From positions 89,230 through 153,229 of the forward strand of contig QLIY01000103.1 of NCBI GenBank assembly GCA_003260075.1: a stretch of DNA of 64,000 nucleotides. The letters are read 5' to 3'. This DNA is from Phallusia mammillata (lineage: Eukaryota > Chordata > Ascidiacea > Phlebobranchia > Ascidiidae). Under the pieces are notes generated by a model, which did no database searches, was not told the DNA's origin, and was given only the letters and a program-made list of their open reading frames with translations. Of this stretch, positions 46,001-59,287 are shown in pieces (position 1 is the stretch's first letter; every line of letters starts with the position of its first letter). The position numbers were made by a program, and so were the translations under genes.

Positions 46001-46729
46001 AGATGCTTGGGGCTGGTTTGTGCGATTGACATTCATTACAGTTGCAAAATGTGTTTACCTCTTGTACCCTGCAATAAGCCTGTCGTGAGATTGCAACGTT
46101 TTTTTTTCGGCTTAGTGGTTGTGTCGCTTTGAGCTTTTTTACATAACAAACTTGCCCTAAATAGTGTGAAATATTCCCTGTTAGATGCTTGGGGCTGGTT
46201 TGTGCGATTGACATTCATTACAGTTGCAAAATGTGTTTACCTCTTGTACCCTGCAATAAGCCTGTCGTGAGATTGCAACGTTTTTTTTTCGGCTTAGTGG
46301 TTGTGTCGCTTTGAGCTTTTTTACATAACAAACTTGCCCTAAATAGTGTGAAATATTCCCTGTTAGATGCTTGGGGCTGGTTTGTGCGATTGACATTCAT
46401 TACAGTTGCAAAATGTGTTTACCTCTTGTACCCTGCAATAAGCCTGTCGTGAGATTGCAACGTTTTTTTTTCGGCTTAGTGGTTGTGTCGCTTTGAGCTT
46501 TTTTACATAACAAACTTGCCCTAAATAGTGTGAAATATTCCCTGTTAGATGCTTGGGGCTGGTTTGTGCGATTGACATTCATTACAGTTGCAAAATGTGT
46601 TTACCTCTTGTACCCTGCAATAAGCCTGTCGTGAGATTGCAACGTTTTTTTTTCGGCTTAGTGGTTGTGTCGCTTTGAGCTTTTTTACATAACAAACTTG
46701 CCCTAAATCGTGTGAAATATTCCCTTTTA
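46001..46729. repeat. 182-bp tandem repeat, four copies
   Basis: Units start AGATGCTTGGGGCTGGTTTG at 46001, 46183, 46365 and 46547 and are almost identical; the last differs near its end (AATCGTG for AATAGTG). The near-identity implies recent expansion or homogenisation. The repeated open frames on the minus strand follow from the repetition alone. Confidence 0.9.
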
Positions 46730-46740
46730 GTTTTGTATTA

Positions 46741-46775
46741 AAAATGGCGCGGAGCGGTTGAACCGAAAATGGCGG
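46741..46775. promoter_or_regulatory. Two AAAATGGCG motifs (YY1-like)
   Basis: AAAATGGCGC and AAAATGGCGG are 25 bases apart, immediately after the 182-bp array. A GC-richer segment with an unassigned open frame follows to about 47.2 kb. Promoter identity is a guess. Confidence 0.25.
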
Positions 46776-47511
46776 GAAATCCAAAATTCCAGTGATTATG
46801 AAACTGGCAACATTTGGCACGCGTCGCTATTACATTAACGACATCAATATGCCGCTTCTTGTTAAAATGGCAAGTACGCTAGCATCTGTCTCGCAAGGAC
46901 TGGCAGTCTGCCGGGCCAACCCTGCCATCGATTTATCTTCACATAAGCTACCGGCCTTTACATATGTCGTTCCTAACGGTTTTCGAATTTTGCCGCCCTG
47001 CGCCGCGCGTCCAAACGCTCTTTTCCTATTCGCTGGTGGCAGATGTCTTGCGCGCGTGCCGTACGCCATTCTTATTGTGACGTCACCAATATATGCGCAT
47101 GTGGCGATCGCGATTTTGTTGTCTTTATTAAAAACGACACCGTGTAATCCGTTAATAGCGAATTTTGAAAACTGCGTCAGCGTGAAATTTTTGCTACATT
47201 TATTTAACCGACAATGAAAGCTGTATTGTTAATTAAGGATAGGTAAACTACACATGGGACGAGCTTGTTCAAACTTACTTAACCGATCGCATAAATACAT
47301 ATTATTATATGTGAAGGTTATTTAATCGTCCGTTTTCAACCCCTCGACTTTTAATGTTAATTTTCATTTAGTTTGCATTGCCACTTGTTTTATTTTATCC
47401 TTCTTTCGCTATTGGAGCGTCAAAATATCTCAGATAGGAAGGAGGCGACGTTGATACACATCGATCGGTTGGTCGTCACTTGTTGAGGCGGGGAAAGGCC
47501 TTTATATGGAA

Positions 47512-47833
47512 AATTATTATCACCATAACTCACGTCAGCCGCACATTTGACTAATTTTCGATAGGTGGGGAAAAGAGAACAAATTTCCATCGAAATCTGT
47601 ACATTTTAAAATATGCTGACGGTTAGGGCTATTAAGGTTCAAGTTAGGTATTATGAATAAAAATTCAATGAAACGAACTCTCAAATTTAATTCCTAATGT
47701 AAAATTTTCAAAAACTTACGTTTACAAACTTACCCCTTTTTAGCCGTAAAATAAACAATTTAGCCCTTGCGCCACCTATCGAAAATTAGCAAAATGTGCA
47801 GGTGACGTGAGTTTATGATGTTAGTAGCTATAC
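47512..47833. mobile_element. MITE with ~50-60-bp terminal inverted repeats
   Basis: The left arm (CACGTCAGCCGCACATTT, then CTAATTTTCGATAGGTGG) returns reverse-complemented at 47771-47830. The interior has TAGGGCTATTAAGGTTCAAG. The same element, truncated, sits in an intron at 28005-28184. No clear target duplication was found. Confidence 0.75.
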
Positions 47834-48816
47834 CCCTTTACATAAAAAAATAGAAAACATATACCTATTATTTTTATGTCGTTTTTTTTTTTTTGGCTTG
47901 AGTTTAAATTGCTTTAAATTGGTCATTTTATCTTAACAATATTCCAGAGTGTAAAATATTGTGCCTGCCAATAGATTTTTTTGTATCATCTATCAGGCTA
48001 GCTTCAACAGAATTTATCAAACAGGTTTCAAGCGACACTATTAGATTATTACGTAACATAGATCCTAGTTACGTAACATGAATTAGTTAATTATTACGTA
48101 ACAAACCTTAGCACTACACAGATGTCAGATCAATGTATGCTATATCGTATTTAAACAAAATTCAAATCTGAAAGTGGGAATGAAAATCTTAAGCAACCCA
48201 CGGGCCAACATTTAGACCACGCTGGTTCACAATAATAGTGTAATAATATTGTTCCTTAATTGTAGAAGCGATTTAATTTACGAATATAATAGAATTTTTT
48301 GTTGGATAAAATAATGTTAGTTATACTTAGCCAAGAAAACTGGCAGTTTTTATAAACTTAGGACATTGTTTGTTAAAGCAGCAGCATACAATTTAGTAGT
48401 CTATTCTTTAAACTTTTATTGTGAAGCATTCAAAAAAGTAAAAAATAAAAGTAAATCAAAAATATTATTTATTTAGGTGTTGGCACTATTGCAAGCACAA
48501 ACGTTTTCCGGATACAATCTTATTATCAAATAGAAAAGGAACCTGTGGCATTAATTCATCCGCTTACCAATACAGCAGCGGCCTCTCATGGTTTAAAATT
48601 AAATCACTTATTTCACTTGAGGGCGTAAGCGAGTCATACTCGACGGTCCCAGATGACACAATGCCATTTATGTACCCAGCAATGTTTGTGCAGCCTCTTA
48701 AATATTGTTATTTTCCTCTGTCTGTTACTATTTCTTTATTTTTTGGCTGTCCAGATGTTATAATATACATAAGGCTTTTTCGCTTTGATCTTTGGGCTGC
48801 TGTTATTGGCGGGCTC

Positions 48817-49094
48817 AGAGTCGTAAGCGGGCCTAAATTCGAGCCCGAACCCGAAAGTACAAGCCCGAATAAGAAATATAGAAGAATAAACAGTAAAAAT
48901 AAGATCATTACTTTATTCAAGAATGTCTCATTTCAATGGCTTCATCAGTAGAAAGTGATATTAAATCCCGTCGTTTAGTTATTGCAATACCACACGACGA
49001 AAAGGCCCGATTTAAACCCGTTTAAAAACACCGAGGCCCGAATCCAAGGAAACAGAACCTGGCCTGAAAACCCTGCCCGACTTATAACTCTGTT
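48817..49094. mobile_element. Possible MITE with GCCCGAA-rich ends
   Basis: AGAGTCGTAAGCGGGC at the left and GCCCGACTTATAACTCT at the right form approximate inverted repeats. Similar GCCCG-rich motifs occur at 2.2, 22.2, 37.95 and 38.27 kb. No target duplication was found. Confidence 0.4.
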
Positions 49095-49106
49095 TTAAAT
49101 GATAGT

Positions 49107-49170
<64 letters not shown>
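49107..49170. other. Run of 64 G, probable sized gap
   Basis: This is the only long run and the only one whose flanks do not match each other. It suits a gap of estimated length filled with G rather than a genomic homopolymer. Confidence 0.75.
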
Positions 49171-49171
<1 letters not shown>

Positions 49172-50105
49172 CGGTTATTTTGTGAATACGATTTCTATTT
49201 AGCAAACGCATCAAAATAAAATCAAAATTGAATGATCTTTACAACTTGCCATCAATTTCTGCAAACTTTTTATATGACCTATATTTTAATGGAATCACGA
49301 ATTATCAATTTCAGTCGTAAGACATGAAAAGGCTTTACGCAGCTGTTCTGTTTCCGCTGAACACGGGGCAGCAATTGGACACATAAAGCGCTAATATGGA
49401 TTTAATGAAGCGGCGATCTGGCGCGGGTCAACCGAGTTCGTTGGTGCCGGGCGCAATTGCATTCTGAATCACCCACACTTGTGCTCGAATTAAATCGTAG
49501 GAGTTATTAAATGCCTCACGCAGCTGCCAAATCGGGTGAAAAACTTGCCCGGTGTTAAGGCGGTATCGAAATTTCCGCGATATAATACGAAACTAAGTTG
49601 CACGTGTTTGAAAACTCATCCCAGAGACGTAAAGTCGTGGGAAACGACGATTTCCACGTGGACCCCAAACCCCTCGGGATTGCTGCGAAAATCACAACTT
49701 CTCACAATCCGGTGTTTTCCCCAGCGACCATAGTGACGTCACAATGCAGCAGGCAGATGGCTGGCGCGTGGGAACCACGGCATCAATGCTAACATTATGA
49801 CGGCATAATTGACTTGATCGCGCGCCGGTTTATCGATAGAGTTGAGTTTTTCGGGCGGTTGTTTGATAATAGGTGATTTATCGCGACATAAACGATGGGA
49901 AATGGTCACCGCTAGAATTCGGAAACTGTTTCATCATGGCGCCGTCCCTTTGGGAGTTGTAAGAAGCTTGTTATGCAGCTTTCACCACAAACCTGTATGA
50001 ACCTCGACGCATTAAACATATACATAACATAGTGCGGTACTCAGAATATTGTGAAATATAGTTTTCAATGCAGTGTTATAGTCATAAAAATGTCATTGCG
50101 TTTGA

Positions 50106-50333
50106 AAAAAAATTAGACTTCGGTCCTACAAGAGTAGTCTTCATGTAGACTTAACGGCAAAAATAGAATCGGAACACACGTGCCTGGGAAGTTACAATTC
50201 GACTGCATGTATTTGGGGGGGGGGTTTTGAAAAGACTTCAGTCATACAAGACTAGTCTTCATGTAGACTTAACGACAAAAATAAAATCGGAACACACGTG
50301 CCTGGGAAGTTACAATTCGACTGCATGTATTTT
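50106..50333. other. False duplication around a filled gap (10 G, 50215-50224)
   Basis: About 105 bases ending CGACTGCATGTATTT occur before and after the run with a few substitutions. Confidence 0.8.
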
Positions 50334-51107
50334 CGTTCGTCCAAACTGGGAATTGCGTGAGTGGCCTAAATAGATAGCGTCCTGCGCACACGACTGGAAA
50401 ATTTTAAACCACGTTTACAAATAGTGTACTTGCGGCATTCACGCAACCTGCCCGAAGGCAAAATTTTAAATTAAAATGCAAAGGAAAATTCGTGTGCGTA
50501 ACCTTCTATTTCCGATAGTTCCGCTTCCAGGCATTGAGCTCGTTTCAGTATTTTTCTCTGTTTTGTTTATTTTACAATGTTACAATTTTTAGGACACTAT
50601 GTACGGATCTGTTTATAAGTTTAATGATGAAAATAACGGCTCAAATATACGTAAAAAACAACATACTTTGTTATTTAAACGTTTCTGCAAATATATGGTA
50701 AAAATGATAATGCATGTCGCTTTTTACGTCTATTTGGGCCGTTATATTCGTCATTAAACAATATTTTAGCTCCTTGAAATAAAATTTAAATGAATATTTT
50801 ACTTATCACTGATGATTGCATGTTTTTTGCCGAAATATGTTAGAATATAGAAAGTCGCTTTTACATCTATTTGGGCCGTTTAATTCCCTGCAAGACTTGT
50901 GAATGATTGTGCATGCCTATTTAGCGCGAAATTTGTCATTTCTTGCTGTCAATAAAAAATATCCTTTTCCACATCACAAGATGTTTTTTTTAGAATTTCG
51001 CAACGAAATGCAACTTCGATAATTAAATTGGCTTGTTTGATAAGTGTAAAACAAATTTAAGTACAAAATACAGATAATAAACCAGATCTGGGAAAACGAT
51101 ATACTCT

Positions 51108-51290
51108 ATGATAAGCTATGACGTCTTTCCAATAGCGTTCCAACGTTAGTTACATTCAACCGTGCATGACCTGTTCACTGATGAAACCCCCGAGGGGGGG
51201 GGGTATGATAAGCTATGACGTCTTTCCAATAGCGTTCCAACATTAGTTACATTCAACCGTGCATGACCTGTTCACTGATGAAACCCCCGA
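51108..51290. other. False duplication around a filled gap (10 G, 51194-51203)
   Basis: The 86 bases starting ATGATAAGCTATGACGTCTT are repeated with a single substitution seen. Confidence 0.85.
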
Positions 51291-52225
51291 ATTCCACAAA
51301 GGGCGCATCACATATGTCCATGAATAGCTCAAATCAAATCCCTTGTTGGGCAACAACAACTTACGCGGGTCAGCAGGTGCGCCTATTATGAAATTTCTTA
51401 GTCACTGCGTTTGTGCCGTTCATGCTTAGTGCCCCCCAATGTACCAAGTCTCCACGATTTTTCACAAACAACTAGCGGCGGATTTCCAGCTAAAGATGAC
51501 GTATCCCCTCTGTTACGTCATAAGGGTAGTTGCGTTGTTTATCAATTGTTGCCGCTATATGGGGATTACTAAAGAGTAATGGCGTGTTTTTTTGAGTTTT
51601 GTTGTCTGACTGGGGTTTATATAAGCCTGTTTTATCTTATGGCAAATGTCTTGAATTTTGTTTGGAAACACGAACTTTTTTAATCATTTTTTGACGTGAT
51701 TTTTTATCTTATTATTGTCAGTGCGACTTATGATTGCGATTTTCGCAGTCTTTATCCATTACTCGTTGACACTTAATTATAAAAACCTCAAAAACACAAT
51801 ATACGTAGGTAACCATTAACTCTATTCTTTTATCTGGCCGCGAATACGCATTCTAACTCTAAGCTTATATTTAGTGCCTACATTTGCATCATATTTCACG
51901 TAATATTTGTCGTTTTTAAAGTTTGTGGTATTACTGCGTCAAGAGGCCGTATTAATTTTCCGCTTAAATGTTGTGTGGATACAAATACAATGGGAAAAAC
52001 GTGACGACAAACCCACAAAAAAATTCATCTCGCTGTCTTAATGTTAGTGCAGTCAATGTATCAATCTTAACATTAGCCTTTGATCTCTGAAATTCAAACC
52101 AACAGAAAAAGAGTTTAGAATGCCTTAATCCAGATTAGTATAAATACAACAACGTCGAATCAAAGCCCTGTTCTGTGCATTTCGAAGTACTTAATCCTTT
52201 TGATGAAGAACTTTCAGGTGTGCAT

Positions 52226-52425
52226 TTGCGCTCTCATAAATAACGGAGCTTGTACATTTCTTATCCCGTACTATGACTCACTGTTGGTCTGTGGTGCGGG
52301 CTTGGAAATTTCGCAACGCGGGGGGGGGGGCGCGCTGGCATAAATAACGGAGCTTGTACATTTCTTATCCCGTACCATGACTCACTGTTGGTCTGTGGTG
52401 CGGGCTTGGAAATTTCGCAACGCGA
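52226..52425. other. False duplication around a filled gap (G run 52320-52330)
   Basis: The segment starting CATAAATAACGGAGCTTGTA occurs on both sides, with one substitution seen in about 90 bases. Confidence 0.85.
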
Positions 52426-52556
52426 GTGGGCTATAAGACCGCTTTCTGAATATAACGTCTCATGATTTACCACACAGGTGTATGTTACTTTTCTCCATTA
52501 AACCACAGGCCGTCATTGATAAGCGATTTGCCCTCATGCTGGGACATAGAGATACT

Positions 52557-52885
52557 AGTTATCGCCTTTTTAGCACCCTAAGAACAGATTTTCGGCATTA
52601 ACCGTGTTTACATGATGCGAGCCTTTGGGCTAAGAGGGATTTTAATTGCGTGAATGTCGTGATATTCCGATGCTCTTGAGATTACGGATTTACCGTTTTC
52701 CGTTTCGAGTGAAAGGGGGGGGGGGGGTTATCGCCTTTTTAGCACCCTAAGAACAGATTTTCAGCATTAACCGTGTTTACATGATGCGAGCCTTTGGGCT
52801 AAGAGCGCTATTAATTGCGTGAATGTCGTGATATTTCGATGCTCTTGAGATTACGGATTTACCGTTTTCCGTTTCGAGTGAAAGC
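52557..52885. other. False duplication around a filled gap (G run 52715-52727)
   Basis: About 155 bases starting TTATCGCCTTTTTAGCACCC are repeated with few differences. The 13-G run includes one flanking G on each side. Confidence 0.85.
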
Positions 52886-54837
52886 AATATCCGATACGGT
52901 CTTTTCTGGATGCACAAGGGAATGTTTTATTGTAAGGAACTGTACTGGTGTCCTTATATGGGCTATAGACGACTTTACTTTTTACACTTCCCTTGTGGCA
53001 TTTCTTTATGTGGCAAACTAACTTGTTTTTTTGTGGTTATGACAAAAATACGGTACATATAATCACTGGCTGCGTCATAAAAAATAAATCAGCAGTGTTT
53101 GACAAAATTACATTGCAAAAGTATATTTCGTATGTTTTTATCAATTTGTTTTTGTTACATTGTTTAGGTTTGATTTTTTACTTGGCGAAATTGTACGGTT
53201 TGTAAGTTGTTGGGTCCGAACATTGCTCATATAGCCTTGAAATAGTAATGTAAGAAATCACCTGCCAAATACCGAAAGACTTATATCAACGTTTTAAGGC
53301 GTTTCGCTGTAAATATTTCAAATCTTTCATGACAAATTCACGGGTCTTCTCTTTGCGCTGCGATCGATTGTCGCTGCTTGACGTCTATTGCGTCAACGCG
53401 TTTGGGTCGTCGGCTCAATGCCAACAGAAGCTTGCCGCTGTACAAACGTTAGGCCACTGTTACTGCATGCAGTCTGTTTGTTTTGTGATCTTTGATGCTC
53501 GCATATGCCTTCAGCTGCACAAACTTGACAGCAGCTGCCAGTGAGTTTGCTCAGCCCGCACCCGAACTGTTGTCACTGTTGTTGACCAAAGAGATCAAGA
53601 AGCCTGCTTAAACACGCCTGGCGCTTCATGATATAGCGCTTATGTACTTGTTTTTGAAACGTCCAATGTTGTTTTGTTCAGTTTTTTACTTGCGAAGTTT
53701 AAGTGTTTAAACGTTAAATTTACGATAAAAGATTATGACTGTTTACCTGTGACGTCAGGTCACGTCATGATCTTGTTGCTTACGGCATTTGCTTGTAAAA
53801 TGATCCAAAATTCACGGTTATTTTCATGCACATGGTTCTTGCCGATTTTATACCTCTAAATCAAGGTATATTGGCATTTATCCGTTTTTAGCCTATATTA
53901 TACATCTAAGACCAAACCATTACCCCAAAAGGTTATTTTGGACAGTTTCTCGTTCAAAATTTGTTTGTTAACGTTGGTCTGTACTTTCTTCAAAGAGGTT
54001 ATCAAACACCTTTTTATTTCTTCACATGAACAAGGTTTCATTTGCACGGGCGGTGCGGTTGCCAAAAACATATTGTCTGCGCATTTCTCTTCAGTTGGCT
54101 TTACGTCGACCGGATCGTTTGGACACGTGCACAAACACAGATCTGTGTGCATTCCACCGAGGACGCCTATATTTCAACGGCCAAATTTCGCAACCACTTA
54201 TTGCACCCGAACGGCTTGTGTCAACTCTATCCACCTGATTTCACACATTCGGGCGTGTTGTTCGCGGTTTTGAGTGTTCAAAACGACTTCGCGTTCTAGG
54301 GTTCAATAGGTTAGGTGCGGAAAATATGGTTAGCTATTTGACATCTGTATGTTTATTGTAGCCCCTATTCCGGCGATAAATACTTTTCTATGAACACAAA
54401 AACGGATGTACTTGTTTATTATGTTGCAATAAGGTGTTGTCAAAATGTTTGATGCAAACATATTTTTTGTGCACGAATTGCTTTCCTGAAGAAATATATT
54501 ACGAAAATCCAAGCCAATAAATGTTTGAGTAATAGTTTCGTTTTATTACATCTCGAAACAGTATTCTCGGGATAACAACGCGTGTATTTTTAATATTTGA
54601 TTATCTTGAATCTTTTTTGTAAAGTCAACTTATATATATTACTAAAGAAATAAAGAGATATATTAAAAGCAGATGTAGTGTCTAAGACATGTAAGGTTAA
54701 ATATTAAAAATTCAAAGTACGTTATCTGATTTCCATCTGCATTTTCAGTTACCGCAGTTATTCAACCACGTTTTGTCCTAAACGAGTCCAAACAAAACCT
54801 AGGGCTTCAAAGTTACAAGAAAATCGCGCCATCATTA

Positions 54838-55020
54838 ACCTATATCGTGTCGCTTCCAAGCAAGAGCGAGTAAAGGTGTCTTGATTAAGTAGGAAATCAT
54901 GTTATTGGTGCACGTGTATTTATGGGGGGGGGGATAACCTATATCGTGTCGCTTCCAAGCAAGAGCGAGTAAAAGTGTCTTGATTAAGTAGGAAATCATG
55001 TTATTGGTGCACGTGTATTT
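54838..55020. other. False duplication around a filled gap (10 G, 54924-54933)
   Basis: The 86 bases starting ACCTATATCGTGTCGCTTCC are repeated with one substitution seen. Confidence 0.85.
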
Positions 55021-58000
55021 ATTTGTCTTGAGCTCTTCCACTTGTCCATCACAGCAAATCAGACATCACCACTCTGACCGATGCCGAAACCATATATATA
55101 TATACCTGTTTTGTATAACGTTTAACACATCCTTGAGATTAACGATTTGTCATACTGACTACTTAAATTGTTTATGTACATCGTTTCAAATTGTTACATT
55201 GATTCATATCCATTTTATTGGTCAACATTTGAAATTTTCAACAGTTGTTTTTCCCAATCAAACTATTAAAAGTTAATCGCCTATTTATTTGCACAAAGAC
55301 TTGTTCTGTGGTTGAACTCATAGCGAGGGTTATGATGATTGGAAATTGAATTACAACCGCATTTGAATTATTGCGATAAAAGCTACTTGATGATTAGTAA
55401 ACTCCTCAGAAAACAGATGTTAATTGTCCACTTAATGGCCAAACCTTACCGCAATGCCCAACAGTAATCAACAAATCACTTTTCTCCAACCGGAAAGCAA
55501 TACAGCCTATAAGCCCTATAAGGAAAGCTGGTAATATGGCCGATTTGGCATCTGGGATCTTTGAACGCAATTAATTGTCGTACAAGGACCAAAATAGCAT
55601 GGCACGCTACACGAATTGAGATGTTACTCAGTGACGGCTTTGACGATGCAGGTGTGCACCACAGTGGCAACACTAACGAACACCGGGTCTAGGTTACACC
55701 GCACAGCTGTGTGATGCGAAACAGTCGACTCATTTATTGTGGCTATCAACACCCGTAGTATTGTAATTTAGAATTTACCCTGCGAAATAAAGCCGTTTCT
55801 CTTCCGGATGCGGGAAGAATATTTGCACGATTTTAGGCGATCAATATATGCGCTGATGAACACTGTGATAATCCTGTAATCCGTTTAGCCTTTTAATTGT
55901 AGAGCAGGGCGTTGCGCTAAGGGGCGTCGCTTAATTACGCTGCGAGAGTTACTGGCCTGTGAAACGGCTTTGTGTTAAACCCTAACTTTGCTTATTATTA
56001 GGTTTTGTATCATTGATTACTCGAGCCCTGGAAATCCTAAAATCCGTTCAGTTCTCACGTCAATAACCAAATACATGCTGTGTTGTTTATTGTCTTTGTC
56101 TGAACCACGCAAAACACATCCTCTTAAATTCTATGGTAATTTTACACACATAACTTCTATGCAAAGCACTTTGTTTATTGAAGATATCGCTACGCCTTCG
56201 GCCAAACTAAATATATGGATTTATTTATAGTATATGTCGTATAGCCTATTACGGTGTACATGTTTCTTCGGCGCTATATGAATTCGGAAATTTTGACATC
56301 CAAACCGGGGTATTTCCCTTCGGAACGATCGTTTTGCTCGTCTTGTGTTTAACGAGCGCAGGTACAGGTGCGGATCGGCGCCAGTCAGTCTGCTCTGATT
56401 AAGCCTAGCCTCGTTTCTCTCGTTGCCACCGAAGTATTGGGCCTATTACGAGCTCCGTTTTCACCCCAAATTCCTTTGCCCGGTTAAACTTTCCTATTTT
56501 TATCAATTTCGCTCCAAAGTTTTAGGGTATTGTCACCACTACTTGCATATTTTCGTCGCTCGTGAATATTTATGCTTCTTAAAGTAAGATTGACATTTAC
56601 AGTATCACTAAAAGAAATTTAATCAATACAATACTACCAGCGGTTTTGTGTAAAGTGAATACATTTATCGTATGCCTTTTCACTGTACCTGTGTAAATAT
56701 AGGTACATTAATACAAAATAAATAGAGGAAAAGATTAAATAAAGTTTAAAGCAAATCAAAAATACTTCTTGTAATCCAAAAATACATTTTTCCTGTTTTG
56801 TTCTGGTTTTCGTGGCAGAACTAAACACAAATGCGGGGTGTGGGGAGTCGTATTTACCCCCTTAATAATGAAACTGTGTTGGCAGGTGGGTCCCATCAAC
56901 TGTAGCCCACGGGACCTCACACAAGCAGGTCCCTTGAATTACAATCTTTAGTTAAGCCATGCTTAGTTGGTGGTCCCAAATCCTTGACCCATCTATGTTG
57001 TTGTGTAGATACGGACTCATTGGGCCGTAAGTATAAGTCCAATGAGCCGACGTTCGAGCGTGACGCATTTTTTGTCGTATTGTGTGCTTCCGTCGAGGCT
57101 TTTGTTCCGGTTTTGAGGAAGTTTGTCCCCAAGGGAGCGACAGACTTCAAAAAAACAAACCTTGGTAACGAAGCCGTTTGTTTGGTTCGGATGTTTCTTG
57201 TCCCTAATGAGATTTTAGTTGCCGGAAAACGCATCGATCGAACATAGCTATGGATTTTATGGGAACTGGGCAACCGTTCGAAACTATGCCACCGGGAAAT
57301 TACTACAAGCCTACAACCATGGAATCTTAAATTTGAAAGCCGTGTTTGACGAATCCATGGCATTCGAGCTTACTTATAATGCGCCACAATCACTTTCTAG
57401 TGAGCTCCCCCCGTCACATAACGCTTTATAACACGGTGTAGCTGCGTCGCATTTAGCCATGCTCAACCAATTTTGCGCTTCAAACCGTTTTAACGTTGCG
57501 CAGTTATTTCCGGTATGGTGATTGTTGTAGCGCAGTCCCTATGGGTTCTTACATAATAAACTCAACTCAACCCAGTAAGCAGCAAATTTGTGAAGAAAAT
57601 TCTCTAGTAAATACGTCGGAAATTTGCTGTGACCGTACACTTCAAGAGTAGGCGGTTTATTGGATCAACGCAATCCACCACCACAAAGCGATTCGTGCAG
57701 GCTCAGCTGTGAGAACTACACAATGCGAGGCACACACTGTGGTCACGTGGTGACGCTGGGTTTCACCAGTGTGTATGCCCAGGTGCTCTGGCGCCGCGAT
57801 GTCTGGCGTTGGTTTGTTCCAAACTTTGCCCGGGCTGGGTACGGCTCGACTTGTTAAGAACGCCGTTTAATTGGCTTTGCAAACACCCCGCACCCTTGTT
57901 TGCGGATTGTCGGTCGGTTTTGAAACATTTATTGCGCAAAACATGCTAATAAAGCGTGTGCATTACACTATGGCAGATTTTTGGTAATCTTATGCAACTG

Positions 58001-59251
58001 TTTCGTGCTTAGCAGTGCAAAGCGGTTTTAAATGAATTTATTTCCTGAAATGCCTAAAAACCTGAATCAATATTTTCAAAGATGCAAATTATGTTTGTGT
58101 CTATTAATATCGATTTTTTTAAAATTTTAGTCTACTGATTTAGGCCTAGCCTACCCCCCAAAAATGGTCTGTATAATCTTTAAGCCTGCTTGAAAAAAAA
58201 ACTGTTAAAGAAGACGATTTCTTCAAGCAAGAAACTACTTTCGAAGAGTAAAATGACCTTTAGTACATTGCAGGCCTATTGTTTTAAATTCTCAAATCGT
58301 GCAATGCATTTATCATAGCAGTGACATAATTTCAAAGGCCCGGTTTCACCTGAGCAGCTGGAATTACATCTCGCCCTTCTCAAACTCGCCGCTTGCAGGT
58401 GGTGACCCGCGTTTGGTGCAAGCTTATACGACCGCAAATAATCTTCAAACAAAACACCCAATTACCCACTTATTATGACGTTGTTTCACGCTATAGGCGC
58501 CAATGGAACCCTTAACAACCCCATTTAAGTACACATATTTAACATGCTATCACTTGCTGCCCTGATTTTTTTTCTCCCAAACTAAAACAGTTACCTTTAA
58601 AAGTAACCTTATAATCGTGATATGCGTCAGAATTTTAGCTACACCCTAACGGTCGTACAGAAGGGTGTGTTTCTTTACCAAAACTCAGCAACTAATAGCG
58701 CACAAAACCACCATGAAATTGCCATTGTGTGGGTCATTGTCGCGTAATTAATTAAACGATTTTAATCCGGAGTCGCAGGTGCATCTCGTCCCATTGAAAT
58801 CCCGTTAAGTGTGACAGCTTGTGTATATGAATATGAGTCGGGCAGGTGCGTGTGGACTTGTAACGGCGACGTAAATGGCGTGACCGAATCAAAGCTCGCT
58901 GACAATAACATTCCGCGCTGGATACGCGAAACGCCAGTGAAAGAAATATGGCTTCAGCTCGCATTGCTAGACATGTATGTCTGGCTGCAGCAACGCAGGT
59001 GCACTGGCCACCGCAGGTTCATGTTCATTGTAGGTTTTTGTTATACCTAAACGGGACTTTTTATGCCTGTTGTACCTATATTAATATTGTTTGTTTTGAG
59101 AGTTTCGGTAAAAATCTACTATCTTTATTGAAATACATTAGCGCAAACTTTTCTAAAACAAATTCTTAGAAGAAAGTAGCTGTTTCCAAATTCTGAACAT
59201 CTAAATGACTTTAACTTTATAATGTTCTTTTGGCAATTGTATGTTTTCACC

Positions 59252-59287
59252 GACGTTTCGGCGTCCTATACAGGTCGCCTTCATCAG
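59252..59287 (-). ncRNA. Hammerhead-ribozyme-like core, copy 2
   Basis: On the minus strand: CTGATGA, then GGCG...CGCC as helix II arms with an inner CCT/AGG pairing, then GAAA and CGTC. The flanks UUUACC and GGUGAA can form a six-pair helix I including one G-U. Against copy 1 at 3680-3715, one helix II pair changes from A-U to G-C, keeping the stem. This copy has all parts of a minimal hammerhead; activity is untested. Confidence 0.6.

Noticed and set aside
45999-46820. Repeated 60-91 codon minus-strand frames near 46 kb
   Set aside because: They are copies of one frame within the 182-bp tandem repeat and show no coding features.
46792-47217. 141-codon plus-strand frame after the 182-bp array
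   Set aside because: The GC-richer sequence favours chance open frames (a second one overlaps on the other strand), and no domain was recognised.
9926-54933. G runs as G-quadruplexes, R-loop sites or slipped homopolymers
   Set aside because: Length is nearly constant, only G occurs, and nearly all sit between duplicated flanks. An assembly-gap filler explains them better.
56917-57431. Overlapping frames on both strands at 57 kb
   Set aside because: Open on both strands with no recognised protein, and followed by a CTCAA-type tail suggesting a retroposon remnant.
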